From the NCBI RefSeq assembly GCF_014645615.1, contig NZ_BMMB01000004.1:310001-374000 (forward strand): a stretch of 64,000 nt of DNA, given 5' to 3'. This document shows, piece after piece, positions 15,480 through 24,769 of the stretch; positions within the stretch are counted from its first letter, which is position 1; the number at the start of each line of letters is the position of its first letter. Under the pieces are notes generated by a model. That model was not told where the DNA came from. It was given only the letters and a program-made list of their open reading frames with translations, and did no database searches. Both the position numbers and the translations under genes were made by a program. This DNA is from Paenibacillus hunanensis. GTDB lineage: Bacteria > Bacillota > Bacilli > Paenibacillales > Paenibacillaceae.

Positions 15480-16580
15480 ATGGCCATTAATATCTCTTTT
15501 GGCGGTACCACGATTAAACGCCCTGGTGCCTATTCGCAGGTGGACTCGTCCAATATGATTCCGGTCACATTGGGCGCTCTGAAAACACTCGCAGTCATTG
15601 GACGTGCAGGTACAGGCGGTACACTGACGGCAGGGCAAGTTGCTTATTTCAACAATCCTAAAGACGCTACCGCAGCGATCGGTACTGGAGATACGCTGGA
15701 TGTCATGAATGTTGCTTGGCGGCATGGAGCAGACTTGATTGCTGTTTCTATTGTTGCGGCAGCAGATGCTACTGCTGGTCCGACGGATGCCGAGTGGCAG
15801 ACGGCAATTGACCTACTCCAGCCGGAGGATGTTGCTGGTATTATTCCAGTTACTACAAAAGCTGCGATCTGGGCAAAAATCGATACGCATATTTCGTTTA
15901 TGTCTAATACAAAAAACCGTAAGCGTCGCCGAGCGTTTTACGGACACGCTGTAGGAGCAACGGTTAGTGAGATCACTGCTATGGCAGCAACATTGCCTAC
16001 CGAGCGTGGGATGCTGGTCACGCCTTGCCCGCTTGTGGCAGACAGCGATGGTAATAAGGTTGCTAAGCCAGGCTACTACATGGCAGCAGCTGTAGCAGGG
16101 CTGTGGGCAGGGCAGGATTCGCAGGAGCCAGTTACGTACAAGCTGGTCAAATTCGACGGCTTGCAAAAGGTGTATATCGGTCTTGAAATTGAAACGCTGT
16201 TAGAAGCCCATGTTAGTCCGATCGAACAAGTGAAAAATGTCGGATTCCGTATTGTGCAGGGCGTTACACTTTCGCCGAGTGCCGACCTTACTAAAGCCGA
16301 ACTTTCAGTTTCAACACTGAAGGATGATATGAGTGCCGATTTGGAAAACTATTTCGAATCGACTTATGTAGGTAAGGCAGCCGTAGCGGGGATTGCGACT
16401 ACGATTTACAACGATCTGGTATCCCGCCTGCAGGCATTCCGAAAGCAGAACTGGATTACAGAGTATGATCCCGATTCGGTACGTGTTACACAAAATGGTA
16501 CCGTCTTTTCGTTAGAGTGGCTGGGTAAACCGACGCTACCGATCAACAATTTCCTAATGACCAACCATTTTACATTGTAA
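15480..16580 (+). CDS. contractile tail sheath protein (XkdK-like)
   Basis: The 366-residue product polymerises around the tail tube and contracts at infection. The N-terminus (FGGTTIKRPGAYSQVDSS) and the C-terminal part (VRIVQGVTLSPSADLTKAEL style, then the final LPINNFLMTNHFTL) are characteristic of Bacillus PBSX/skin sheath proteins. The ribosome binding site is AAGGAGGTG. It is followed at once by the tube gene, as in all such phages. Confidence 0.9.
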   Translation: MAINISFGGTTIKRPGAYSQVDSSNMIPVTLGALKTLAVIGRAGTGGTLTAGQVAYFNNPKDATAAIGTGDTLDVMNVAWRHGADLIAVSIVAAADATAGPTDAEWQTAIDLLQPEDVAGIIPVTTKAAIWAKIDTHISFMSNTKNRKRRRAFYGHAVGATVSEITAMAATLPTERGMLVTPCPLVADSDGNKVAKPGYYMAAAVAGLWAGQDSQEPVTYKLVKFDGLQKVYIGLEIETLLEAHVSPIEQVKNVGFRIVQGVTLSPSADLTKAELSVSTLKDDMSADLENYFESTYVGKAAVAGIATTIYNDLVSRLQAFRKQNWITEYDPDSVRVTQNGTVFSLEWLGKPTLPINNFLMTNHFTL

Positions 16581-16605
16581 TTGATCAAATAAAGGAGGGA
16601 AAAGC

Positions 16606-17040
16606 ATGGCTACTGTAAAAGATCAACCGGCACACGCGGGGCATACGATCCGCCTCAAGATTGGCGGTCAAGAAGTCGGGCGTGCTCAAAGCATCAACGG
16701 TCGGCGGTCGTTTGGTACAGAAAACCAATACGAAATTGGCTCGATTATGCCGCAGGAATCCGTTCCGTTGCGTGCAGAGGGCAGTGTATCGCTCGAAAAA
16801 TACCGCATTCGTGGTAAATCATTAGCGGAACTCGGTCTTTCAAGCTACGGTATTGGTATTCTGACGATGAACGTAATCGATATTGAAGTCACTGACAAAT
16901 ATACCGGTGATATCGTTATCGTGTATCGCGGTTGCACGCTGCAAGAGTCTTCTGAGACTTTCCAAGCGAATGCCATGTCGGGCGAGAATGCCACTTGGCT
17001 TTACCTGTCTGCCGACTACGGCAAACCAGAATCTGCATAA
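16606..17040 (+). CDS. tail tube protein (XkdM-like)
   Basis: The 144-residue product has the size and beta-rich pattern of XkdM-type tube proteins (HTIRLKIGGQEVGRAQSING, then IVYRGCTLQESSETFQANA). It directly follows the sheath gene with an AAAGGAGGG site. It forms the rigid inner tube through which DNA passes. Confidence 0.9.
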   Translation: MATVKDQPAHAGHTIRLKIGGQEVGRAQSINGRRSFGTENQYEIGSIMPQESVPLRAEGSVSLEKYRIRGKSLAELGLSSYGIGILTMNVIDIEVTDKYTGDIVIVYRGCTLQESSETFQANAMSGENATWLYLSADYGKPESA

Positions 17041-17045
17041 CATCC

Positions 17046-17064
17046 AGCCCTCTGCGTGAGGGCT
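17046..17064 (+). terminator. weak terminator or attenuating hairpin
   Basis: AGCCCTC pairs with GAGGGCT around TGCGT, followed by a broken T-rich stretch (ATTTATTTTA). It may lower expression after the abundant sheath and tube. Confidence 0.5.
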
Positions 17065-17086
17065 ATTTATTTTAAGGAGGACATAT

Positions 17087-17554
17087 ATGTCTCAATATAC
17101 GGATAAAGACAGAGAAGATGCATTGGCGGCTGTGAAAGCTGCTGAACAAGCTCGTGCCGGGACGGACTTGAAGGAAGGCGAAGCACTGGATTACGAGTCG
17201 CAGGAAGGCAATCACTATACTGGCGTAATCGTATTTAAAAAACCTTCTATGGCCGACATTATGAAGATGGGCGCAATTAAGTCGGAAATCCTACGAGAGT
17301 CCGGGGTGAGAGATACCCGATTTGTAGATAACGAGATCTTGTTCATGGCTCATGTAATCTCCGCTCTGGAAGTAGTCATGTACAAGCGTCCAGAATGCCT
17401 GCTGCATCTGCGTGAAATTACAGAGGCTGATTTGTTATTCCACGTATACGGCTTGTACGAGGTATGGGAGTCTTCTTTTCGTAAAGACTTTCGAAACGCA
17501 TCTGCAAACGATCGTGCAACTGCCGCTGGAGAGAAAGCTGTGGATACTCCGTAA
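17087..17554 (+). CDS. tail assembly chaperone G (XkdN-like)
   Basis: The 155-residue product lies between tube and tape measure, where tail assembly chaperones always lie, and it looks like XkdN (ESQEGNHYTGVIVFKKPSMA, FVDNEILFMAHVISALEVVM). An open frame without its own good start continues past its stop (17532–17807), as expected for the G/GT frameshift pair. The chaperones wrap the tape measure during tail assembly and leave the mature tail. Confidence 0.8.
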   Translation: MSQYTDKDREDALAAVKAAEQARAGTDLKEGEALDYESQEGNHYTGVIVFKKPSMADIMKMGAIKSEILRESGVRDTRFVDNEILFMAHVISALEVVMYKRPECLLHLREITEADLLFHVYGLYEVWESSFRKDFRNASANDRATAAGEKAVDTP

Positions 17555-17807
17555 GTACGTATATGGCGGGCTGCCGCCGACTGATCCACGTATTCTGGCA
17601 ATGACACCGGAACAGGTTGAATTGGAATTTGCGCATATGGCCTTTGATAAAAAAGCGAACAGCCCCACTGCGGAAGAGTACAACGATGATGAATTCGAAC
17701 AATGGAATCGAGAAATTGATGAAATCGATAGCAAATTGTCATATGACTATAAGCCGCGGCAAGCACCGCAGCCTGATCCGAATGATTGGGAAGACGTCGA
17801 ACCATAG
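17532..17807 (+). CDS. tail assembly chaperone T extension, read by programmed frameshift
   Basis: The frame is in +1 (equal to −2) relative to the first chaperone frame. Its protein-like part begins at about WILRKYVYGGLPPTDPR and ends in an acidic tail. No start codon with a ribosome binding site precedes it. At 17529–17533 the sequence GAGAG lets a P-site GAG re-pair exactly two bases back, giving a fusion of about 240 residues. A +1 slip at CCG before the TAA stop is an alternative. Confidence 0.6.
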   Translation, partial: RKLWILRKYVYGGLPPTDPRILAMTPEQVELEFAHMAFDKKANSPTAEEYNDDEFEQWNREIDEIDSKLSYDYKPRQAPQPDPNDWEDVEP

Positions 17808-17822
17808 AAAGGAGGGACAGGA

Positions 17823-20800
17823 GTGGCAAAAGAGAATACAGTTCGCGTATCTGCCAAAGCTGAATTTGGTTCGCTTCAGCGCGGCTTAAAGCAGCTTCAG
17901 CAGGATTTGAAAGGCGTGACTGGTGTCGTTAATAAAGGAGCCAATAAAGGTGGTTTCTTCGACGAAAACCAATTAAAGGCACTCGATATCTATAAGCAAC
18001 GTTTTACCGATACCATGCAGGAGCTGGACAGCCAGTTTCGCAAGCAAAACGATGCTGTAGAGCAGCTTTATGAAAAGATGAACTCGGCTCAGAAGTCGGA
18101 ACGTGGTGAGATTGAAAAAACGATCCGTGAGCGTGAGAAGAAGTTGGACATTATTCGTAAGGAATTGATCGAAACCGAACGACTATACAATGCACGTTCG
18201 AGAGAATCGTCTAATTTCAATTTGAGAAGTGGTTCCGGCTCAGGTTCCGGCGGCAGCGGATCAAACGGTCTGAATGCAGATGGCATAAATGATCAAGTAA
18301 ACAACGGGATTATTGGCAAATTCTTTAAAGGTACCGCAGGGCGCGTATTAACTGCTGGCAAAATGGGACTTGGACTGGCTGGTGTTGGCGGGATCGGTGC
18401 GATCATTTCACAAGCCTACGGGTTAGCTTATAGCCGTCAGGTTGATTCGCTTGATCTGGCGCAGCGCATGCGTGGACAGAAAGGCTGGACGGGACTTGCG
18501 CGAGATATGTGGGATCGATCTGGTGATGTCGGGCGTAGCGATCGCATGGGGTATAGCTCGGCAGAGTCGTGGGGATTTTTGGACCAGTACACTCGAACTG
18601 CTGGTAATATCAATACCGATCAACAAAAAGGATTACTCAAGTTTGGACGTGCATATGGCCTGACAACATCTGAGGTTGCCGGTACTACAGCCGCTAACCG
18701 AGCAACAGGCGGTACATCGTCGCCTAAAGCATTCGCAGATGCTATCGCAGGCAGTGTAGCTGAATCAGGAATGACACCGCGCATCTTAGAGGTTATGGAA
18801 ACCAATAATGCGTTGTTACAAACTATGAACACTACATTGAAGGACGGTAGCTCTAAGCAAATCCTTGCTTACCAGACAACGCTGGATCGTATTGGTACAA
18901 ATAAGGGTATGACACAGCTGACCGGCGCATCCGGTGGTAACCTGATCAGTGGACTTGGCGGAATCTTCTCACCAGAGAACGATAGCTGGAAGTGGATGGG
19001 TATCCGTGCTCTACAGGGATACAAGCCGAGTAAATACGGCAAAATGGATCTATTCGATTTAGAACAATCCTATGAAGACGGATTGATGAACGAAGACAAT
19101 ATTCCTGCTATGGCAAAGTACATCAAGGGTATTAGCGGCGGTAATCAGAAATTAACGAAGCGGATCATGCAACGATGGTTAACGGACGGTGGGTTCGCGG
19201 CAACGAAACGGGAAGCATCCGATTTTTACGATGCAACCGATGGTTTAACCGCATTTAGTGCCGATCAGATCGAATCGATGAAAAACGGCTCTATTGATTC
19301 TGGTGCTAAGTACGATGCCGAACGTATGGGTGAAAAAGGCCAGGGCTTCTTGGATATCGATGCACAATACAAACAGAGCCTGACGGGACTGGGAGACCAG
19401 TTTGTAGGCATCGTGAATGAATTAAAGCAAGGCGCAGGCAGCTTTGTTGGAACGCTCGTTGAGGGCTTTAATGCTGTCAGTGATACCGTGAAAGATTTAG
19501 AGACAGGCTTAGGCCAATTTGTTGCTGAAACCTTACAGAGACTCGGTGTAAGCCAAGGTACAAGTAATAGCGTCGGCGAGACGGTAAGCAATATCACTGG
19601 CTATATTGCAGAAAACCCAGAAGATGTTGCAACTGCAGCAGCAGGTGGGTGGGCTGGATGGAAAATCTTCAACAAGGTAAAGGGTTGGCTTAATCCTGCT
19701 TCTAAAACAGTTGCTGGTGCAGCAGCAGCTGGCGAAGCGGCTGCAGGTGGGGCAGCGGGGGCAAGTATAGCCAGTAAAATCCTTCCGCCTGTTGCTTTTT
19801 TAGGAACTGCAAAGGTATCTGATGCTGCCGGTGGCAGTGTGATTGATTGGCTACTGGGTCATGAATCTGGACAAATGAAAACACCTGCACTGTTTGGGAA
19901 TCCTTTTAAAAATGAGTATTACCAGGATGACCGACAGGGAGCTATCTCTAAAGGCTGGAATTGGCTATGGGGATTAGATAATCATGCGGGTGATTCTGAT
20001 ATCGGTGTGATGCCTAACGAGATAAAAGACAATGTAGAAGACATGTCACTGTCTGGAAAGAACAATTTTAAGAGTATGGACCGTTCAATCGGCGACATGG
20101 TGGACAATGCATCTACAAAGTATGGAGTTATGGAGAAAAGTACAAAGGATCTGTCTGAAAAAGGTACTTGGGTGTTTCGTCAAATGTTGTATACGGTGCA
20201 AAACCGTATGTCAGACATTTATTCCGAACATCAGGGTATTAAGCAGATGATCGCAAGCCTGCTAGGCGGTGGGGGCAATTCGCTAACTGGTGTAAGTTCG
20301 GCATTATCCGGTGGGTATAGTACATCTTCTAAAATTACTGATATGAGCGGTGTTACTGCCGCGCAACTGGATACCAAGCTGGGCGGCGCTCTTAAAGGTA
20401 AAGGAGCACAATTCGTAAAAGCAGGTATGGATTACGGTATCGATCCTGCGGCACTTGCAGCTATTGCTATGCATGAGACAGGTAACGGCACGTCTGCCGC
20501 TGCGCGTAATCGTAATAATGTCGGCGGCATGATGGGCTCTAATGGATTGATGAACTTCGATAGTATTGAAGATGGAATAATAGCCATGGCGCGTAATTTG
20601 AAAAAGAATTACGTTGATCAAGGGATAGATACCATTGCAGCAGTCCAACGAAAATATGCTCCTGTAGGCGCTAAGAACGATCCTGACAACCTTAATAACA
20701 ATTGGTCAAAAGGTGTCGCTGATATAGCAAATAGCTTGATTGGCGGAAACACGAATAGCTCGGGTAGTGGCTTTTTTAACGGGTGGCAATCTCGCATTAC

Positions 20801-21431
20801 CAGTAAATTTGGTGCACGAGAAGGTTTTAGGAAAAAAGATCACGGTGGACTAGATATAAATGGTGAACAAGGTGATAAGCTAGGCGCTCTCACTGGCGGT
20901 ACAGTCTCGTTTATTAAGATGGACGATGGCAGTGCGCTGGATGAGGATGGCAAAGCCAACACTCGCGGCGGCGGTACCGAAGTTGGTGTAAAAATGGCAG
21001 ATGGCAATACTTATTTCTATAGCCATTTATCTAATGTTAATTCCGGTCTCAAGGTTGGACAGAACATCAAAACTGGTGATTGGATCGGTAATGTTGGCGG
21101 CGATCCCGGTGTGCCTGGTAGTGGTAGTAGTACCACCGGGAGCCACTTACATTTGGGTTACATGAATGGCGCTGGTAAGCTAATGGACCCCGAGCAGTTA
21201 TTAAGATCGCTCGGTACCGGCGGAGCAGGCGATAGTGATATTGGATATATGGGCGGTTCAACCGTCAAACATCAATCCGAGATCACCGTAAACCTAAATG
21301 TAAATGGCGAGGGTGCAAAAGCGCTGAATAGCGCCACGCAAAGCCAGCTTGAAAAACTGGTACGTAAAATTATGGCGGATGCAGAACGGCAACGTCTGCG
21401 TATGTCTCCAACAAAGGTGGGATACAATTGA
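17823..21431 (+). CDS. tape measure protein with glucosaminidase-like and M23 peptidase domains
   Basis: The 1202-residue product sets tail length and probably opens the cell wall. The N-terminal 130 residues are helical and coiled-coil, the middle is Gly/Ala-rich with hydrophobic segments (about residues 180–200 and 640–680). A lysozyme/glucosaminidase-like domain is at about 865–975 (IDPAALAAIAMHETGNG, RNRNNVGG). An M23 endopeptidase with its zinc motifs HGGLD (about 1006) and HLHLG (about 1106) is at about 985–1130. The start is GTG behind AAAGGAGGG. Confidence 0.92.
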   Translation: MAKENTVRVSAKAEFGSLQRGLKQLQQDLKGVTGVVNKGANKGGFFDENQLKALDIYKQRFTDTMQELDSQFRKQNDAVEQLYEKMNSAQKSERGEIEKTIREREKKLDIIRKELIETERLYNARSRESSNFNLRSGSGSGSGGSGSNGLNADGINDQVNNGIIGKFFKGTAGRVLTAGKMGLGLAGVGGIGAIISQAYGLAYSRQVDSLDLAQRMRGQKGWTGLARDMWDRSGDVGRSDRMGYSSAESWGFLDQYTRTAGNINTDQQKGLLKFGRAYGLTTSEVAGTTAANRATGGTSSPKAFADAIAGSVAESGMTPRILEVMETNNALLQTMNTTLKDGSSKQILAYQTTLDRIGTNKGMTQLTGASGGNLISGLGGIFSPENDSWKWMGIRALQGYKPSKYGKMDLFDLEQSYEDGLMNEDNIPAMAKYIKGISGGNQKLTKRIMQRWLTDGGFAATKREASDFYDATDGLTAFSADQIESMKNGSIDSGAKYDAERMGEKGQGFLDIDAQYKQSLTGLGDQFVGIVNELKQGAGSFVGTLVEGFNAVSDTVKDLETGLGQFVAETLQRLGVSQGTSNSVGETVSNITGYIAENPEDVATAAAGGWAGWKIFNKVKGWLNPASKTVAGAAAAGEAAAGGAAGASIASKILPPVAFLGTAKVSDAAGGSVIDWLLGHESGQMKTPALFGNPFKNEYYQDDRQGAISKGWNWLWGLDNHAGDSDIGVMPNEIKDNVEDMSLSGKNNFKSMDRSIGDMVDNASTKYGVMEKSTKDLSEKGTWVFRQMLYTVQNRMSDIYSEHQGIKQMIASLLGGGGNSLTGVSSALSGGYSTSSKITDMSGVTAAQLDTKLGGALKGKGAQFVKAGMDYGIDPAALAAIAMHETGNGTSAAARNRNNVGGMMGSNGLMNFDSIEDGIIAMARNLKKNYVDQGIDTIAAVQRKYAPVGAKNDPDNLNNNWSKGVADIANSLIGGNTNSSGSGFFNGWQSRITSKFGAREGFRKKDHGGLDINGEQGDKLGALTGGTVSFIKMDDGSALDEDGKANTRGGGTEVGVKMADGNTYFYSHLSNVNSGLKVGQNIKTGDWIGNVGGDPGVPGSGSSTTGSHLHLGYMNGAGKLMDPEQLLRSLGTGGAGDSDIGYMGGSTVKHQSEITVNLNVNGEGAKALNSATQSQLEKLVRKIMADAERQRLRMSPTKVGYN

Positions 21432-23170
21432 TCAATCGTTATAATTGGGCACCTGTTGGAGGTGTAGAGGGCAAACGGTACGTGCCAGTAGTGCGAGTGA
21501 GTTTTCATACCGAAAAGGCATGCTACCAGCTCAAGGGTAAAGCAGAAGATATCAATAATCCAACAAACCAAGTGTTGTCGATCTCTACGCAGAAGACGCT
21601 GGATGCGCCTGCTGGTACGTTTAGTATGACGCTTGCCGGTGATACCTGGTTCCGATCACAATTAATCAAGTCAAACGATTTGGTTGTTATACAGATGGGC
21701 TACCAGACCATAAAAGGCGAGGAAACCTCAACTGTTATGGTGGGACTGATTGACCGGGTGCGCAGAACACGGGATGTAGATGGCGGCATGGCTACCTCTG
21801 TCACTGGTCGTGATTTTGGCAAAGTCCTAATCAAATCCAATCTTAAGTTTTATCCGCAAATCGGCGGCAATTCCGCCAAGTCGGACAAATTCTTTTTGAC
21901 AAACGAAGGGTGGATTACTCTCATGAGTTATTTCACTAACGAGAATGTCATGAAGGGTACACCGGCTGCTGTGCTAGATAATATCATGCGCTTCATACTG
22001 CCCAAGCTGAATACAGTGCAATGGACAGTGTGGGATGAGAAGAAAGCCAGTCCAGTCGCCAAAAAGATCGATGTTACTAATGTGCTGCGGTACAATTTTG
22101 CGCGGGTTGATATGTTCTTGCCAATGATTCTGACCGCTGATCAGTATGAAGGATCGCTGTGGAATCTGATGGAGCGCGCATGTGTACAGCCATTCACAGA
22201 ACTCTTTGTGGATGTACGCAATCCAGACGAGGCATGGAATAAGGGTAGTAAGCCGCGCGTGGTTAACGAAACGATCGAGCAGGCTTCTGATGCTGCAAAA
22301 GCAAAATTTCCAAAAGGCAAAGGATACTATCCATACCCACGCTTTCCTTTCGGCAAAGACAATGCTGTCGTATCGATTTTCTTACGTAATACGCCATTCG
22401 ATAAAGGTGCATGGGATAAATTGCTAGCTCACGAGGTGATTGCTGCTGATGTAATTGAGGAAGACCTATCCTATTCGGATGACGAGCACTACAACCTGTT
22501 CTGGGCTGGTACGACGATCAATCCGTTGGGATTTGATCTCAAAAACGTTGTACCGCCGCTGATTAATGAAGCGAATGTCAGCCGGTATGGACTGTCTCCG
22601 TTGGAAATACAGGTAGAGGGTCTTTCTATTGATCAGGATGATCAAACAAGCACTACGCTGCTGGAAGGCATGAGCACACAGTATACCAAGAAGCTGAAAG
22701 CATGGTTTGAAAATAACCACTTATTCATGAATGGATCAATGACTGTTCGCGGCAAGGGGGATTACCGGATTGGACAGCGGCTGCAAGTGTCTGGCATCAT
22801 GAAAGAATTCTATATCGAAGCAGTGAGTCAGACATTCAATCTGTATGAGGGATGGACGACGACACTACAACTAACTCGTGGTAAGGATTATAAAAAGGCT
22901 GCTGCACCTTCTGCTAACAAATCAGCGACTGCAACCGCGACTGCTGGGAAGTCAACTTCTAAGAAAACAGAAGCTGAGATCAAAGCGGAATACCACAAAG
23001 TGAAAAAAGGTGAATCGTTATGGAGTATTGCAGCAGCCGCATACGGTAAAGGCGATAGTTGGACAAAAATATGGAATGCCAATAAGGATATGCTGATCAA
23101 AAAGGACCAGCGCAATGTATCAAGTCCAGGACAGTATATTTATGAAGGGCAGGTGCTCAAAATACCATGA
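21428..23170 (+). CDS. baseplate hub protein with C-terminal LysM (XkdP/XkdQ-like)
   Basis: The 580-residue product starts at TTG 21428, overlapping the tape measure stop. The N-terminal three quarters look like a phage hub of the gpD/XkdQ type (LSISTQKTLDAPAGTFSMTL, then VTGRDFGKVLIKS, and the IEAVSQTFNLYEGWTTTLQL strand near residue 470). A LysM domain follows at about 522–580 (YHKVKKGESLWSIAAAAYG). In PBSX these are two proteins (XkdP, XkdQ), so this looks like a fusion. Confidence 0.8.
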   Translation: MINRYNWAPVGGVEGKRYVPVVRVSFHTEKACYQLKGKAEDINNPTNQVLSISTQKTLDAPAGTFSMTLAGDTWFRSQLIKSNDLVVIQMGYQTIKGEETSTVMVGLIDRVRRTRDVDGGMATSVTGRDFGKVLIKSNLKFYPQIGGNSAKSDKFFLTNEGWITLMSYFTNENVMKGTPAAVLDNIMRFILPKLNTVQWTVWDEKKASPVAKKIDVTNVLRYNFARVDMFLPMILTADQYEGSLWNLMERACVQPFTELFVDVRNPDEAWNKGSKPRVVNETIEQASDAAKAKFPKGKGYYPYPRFPFGKDNAVVSIFLRNTPFDKGAWDKLLAHEVIAADVIEEDLSYSDDEHYNLFWAGTTINPLGFDLKNVVPPLINEANVSRYGLSPLEIQVEGLSIDQDDQTSTTLLEGMSTQYTKKLKAWFENNHLFMNGSMTVRGKGDYRIGQRLQVSGIMKEFYIEAVSQTFNLYEGWTTTLQLTRGKDYKKAAAPSANKSATATATAGKSTSKKTEAEIKAEYHKVKKGESLWSIAAAAYGKGDSWTKIWNANKDMLIKKDQRNVSSPGQYIYEGQVLKIP

Positions 23171-23787
23171 AGAATCAGAGTTCGCTCGGCGGAAGGACGG
23201 TCAATCGTCAGCCTGAGTTTGGCGCAAACCGCCTTGCTAAAGTGACCAGCACCAAAGATTACACAAAATTCGGACGCATTGAAGTCATTTTCTTAGACTA
23301 TAGCCAGCCGGTACCGGTCTGGGTCATCAATGATATTGACCGTGAGCCAGTAGAGGGTGATACGGTGCTGATCGGGTATATGGATAATCGCAAAGATGCG
23401 CCTTATATGATCGGATTCCAGCGTAACAGCAGCTACAGTAGTAATTTTGTTACAGTGGAGCGCGATAAGATCCGGGTTCAACTGCCAGTATTTGATATTG
23501 GAGTAAAAGGCGGTCTTGCTCATCAGGATACACAAGGCAATCTACTCGATGAAAGCAAACTGTCGACGCGGGCATACGTGGAGCTGTCAGCCAATCAAGC
23601 AGTTGTTTATTATCCTGCAGACAAAGACGGAGCAGCTTCATCCATTACTATGACAGCTGTGGACACTACAATTAAACACGCTACAGGATACATCAAGATA
23701 ACTGATATCGGATTCGAATTCTTCCATCCTACCGGCTCTGCATTGTTCAAGTTGCCAGAAGGCGATATTAAAGTAGAAAAAGGGTGA
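23167..23787 (+). CDS. baseplate spike/OB-fold protein (gpV-like)
   Basis: The 206-residue product has an N-terminal OB-fold-like part (YTKFGRIEVIFLDYSQPVPV, EPVEGDTVLIGYMDNRKDAP). This is the usual form of baseplate V/gp5-like spikes, where flow of short strands precedes a beta-helix tip. The C-terminal region consists of beta strands that could form the tip. It overlaps the hub by 4 nt (ATGA). Confidence 0.7.
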   Translation: MKNQSSLGGRTVNRQPEFGANRLAKVTSTKDYTKFGRIEVIFLDYSQPVPVWVINDIDREPVEGDTVLIGYMDNRKDAPYMIGFQRNSSYSSNFVTVERDKIRVQLPVFDIGVKGGLAHQDTQGNLLDESKLSTRAYVELSANQAVVYYPADKDGAASSITMTAVDTTIKHATGYIKITDIGFEFFHPTGSALFKLPEGDIKVEKG

Positions 23788-23791
23788 TTGA

Positions 23792-24406
23792 ATGGCTCTC
23801 GTAAGCAATCGAACCCGTGATATTAAGAAGTTTTACCGTATGACATTTGAAATACGCAAAACAACGCCGGCGGGGAATTCCGGTTCTTTGGTGCTGCACA
23901 CACTACTGGTGAACCCCAGCGACTTTGCTCAGGAAGAAGCCGGACGAGGGAGTGTCGTACAGACGCTTGGTGGCGCCTACGTACAAGACTTTGGCATAGG
24001 ACTACCGACGGTGACGTTATCCGGTACAACCGGCTACAGTACACGTACCAGCGCCGAGGGCAAGAAGTTAGATGGCTATGAAGAACTCATCAACTTCCGT
24101 GCTCGTGTCTATCGTAAGTTCCTACAGGCAAACGATCCAGCACACGCAATGTACTGGTACAACTGGGAAGATGACGAACATTATGAGATTCAGCCCCAAG
24201 ACTTCCGTGTACAGCGTAATAAATCAGAACCAACGCTATACCGGTACGAATTTAGATTCACTTGTCTGCGACGCTTGGCGAAGACGCGGCAGGAGGCCGC
24301 TTCAGATTATCTGACTCGAAATCCTTCTACTAAAAATGTGGCAGATAAGCTGGCAGACAACGTATCCAATATTGGTATGTTTATGAGTAAAGTGACAGGG
24401 AGGTAA
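23792..24406 (+). CDS. baseplate protein, distal-tail-like
   Basis: The 204-residue product (MTFEIRKTTPAGNSGSLVL, FGIGLPTVTLSGTTGY, YRYEFRFTCLRRL) resembles baseplate proteins with a Dit-like beta-sandwich core. I place it as part of the baseplate hub or ring by order between the spike and gp25-like genes. Its precise family was not recognised. Confidence 0.55.
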   Translation: MALVSNRTRDIKKFYRMTFEIRKTTPAGNSGSLVLHTLLVNPSDFAQEEAGRGSVVQTLGGAYVQDFGIGLPTVTLSGTTGYSTRTSAEGKKLDGYEELINFRARVYRKFLQANDPAHAMYWYNWEDDEHYEIQPQDFRVQRNKSEPTLYRYEFRFTCLRRLAKTRQEAASDYLTRNPSTKNVADKLADNVSNIGMFMSKVTGR

Positions 24407-24409
24407 GTA

Positions 24410-24769
24410 ATGGAAGATACGTACTATCTGCCCAACACAGAGCCGAGCTTTATCAATTATCCAGTGCTCAGAGACGAGCAAGCGAACATTGAAGCCATCA
24501 GCACATACGCTGAACGCGCATACTCTGCATTATATGACTACAATGAGGCTATTTATGATCGGGTCGATATCAATACCGATGAATTGGAACAGTATATTAC
24601 GTTGTGTCGCCAAACATGCAGCAATTTAGGTACGGCCGATCGTATACCGTACGACGTGCTGATTGAGCTCCGGTCTATTCTGGCTGAGCTATACAGACTC
24701 CGGCAGTTGGCGGCAGGTACGGATACCATCGGCGTACCAGATGAAATCAAAGAGGATGAAGGCATATGA
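24410..24769 (+). CDS. hypothetical baseplate-region protein
   Basis: The 119-residue product is almost wholly helical and acidic (NIEAISTYAERAYSALYDYN, ELRSILAELYRLRQLAAG). The 3' end overlaps the next gene by 4 nt. No family is recognised. It may be a chaperone or small baseplate component. Confidence 0.6.
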   Translation: MEDTYYLPNTEPSFINYPVLRDEQANIEAISTYAERAYSALYDYNEAIYDRVDINTDELEQYITLCRQTCSNLGTADRIPYDVLIELRSILAELYRLRQLAAGTDTIGVPDEIKEDEGI

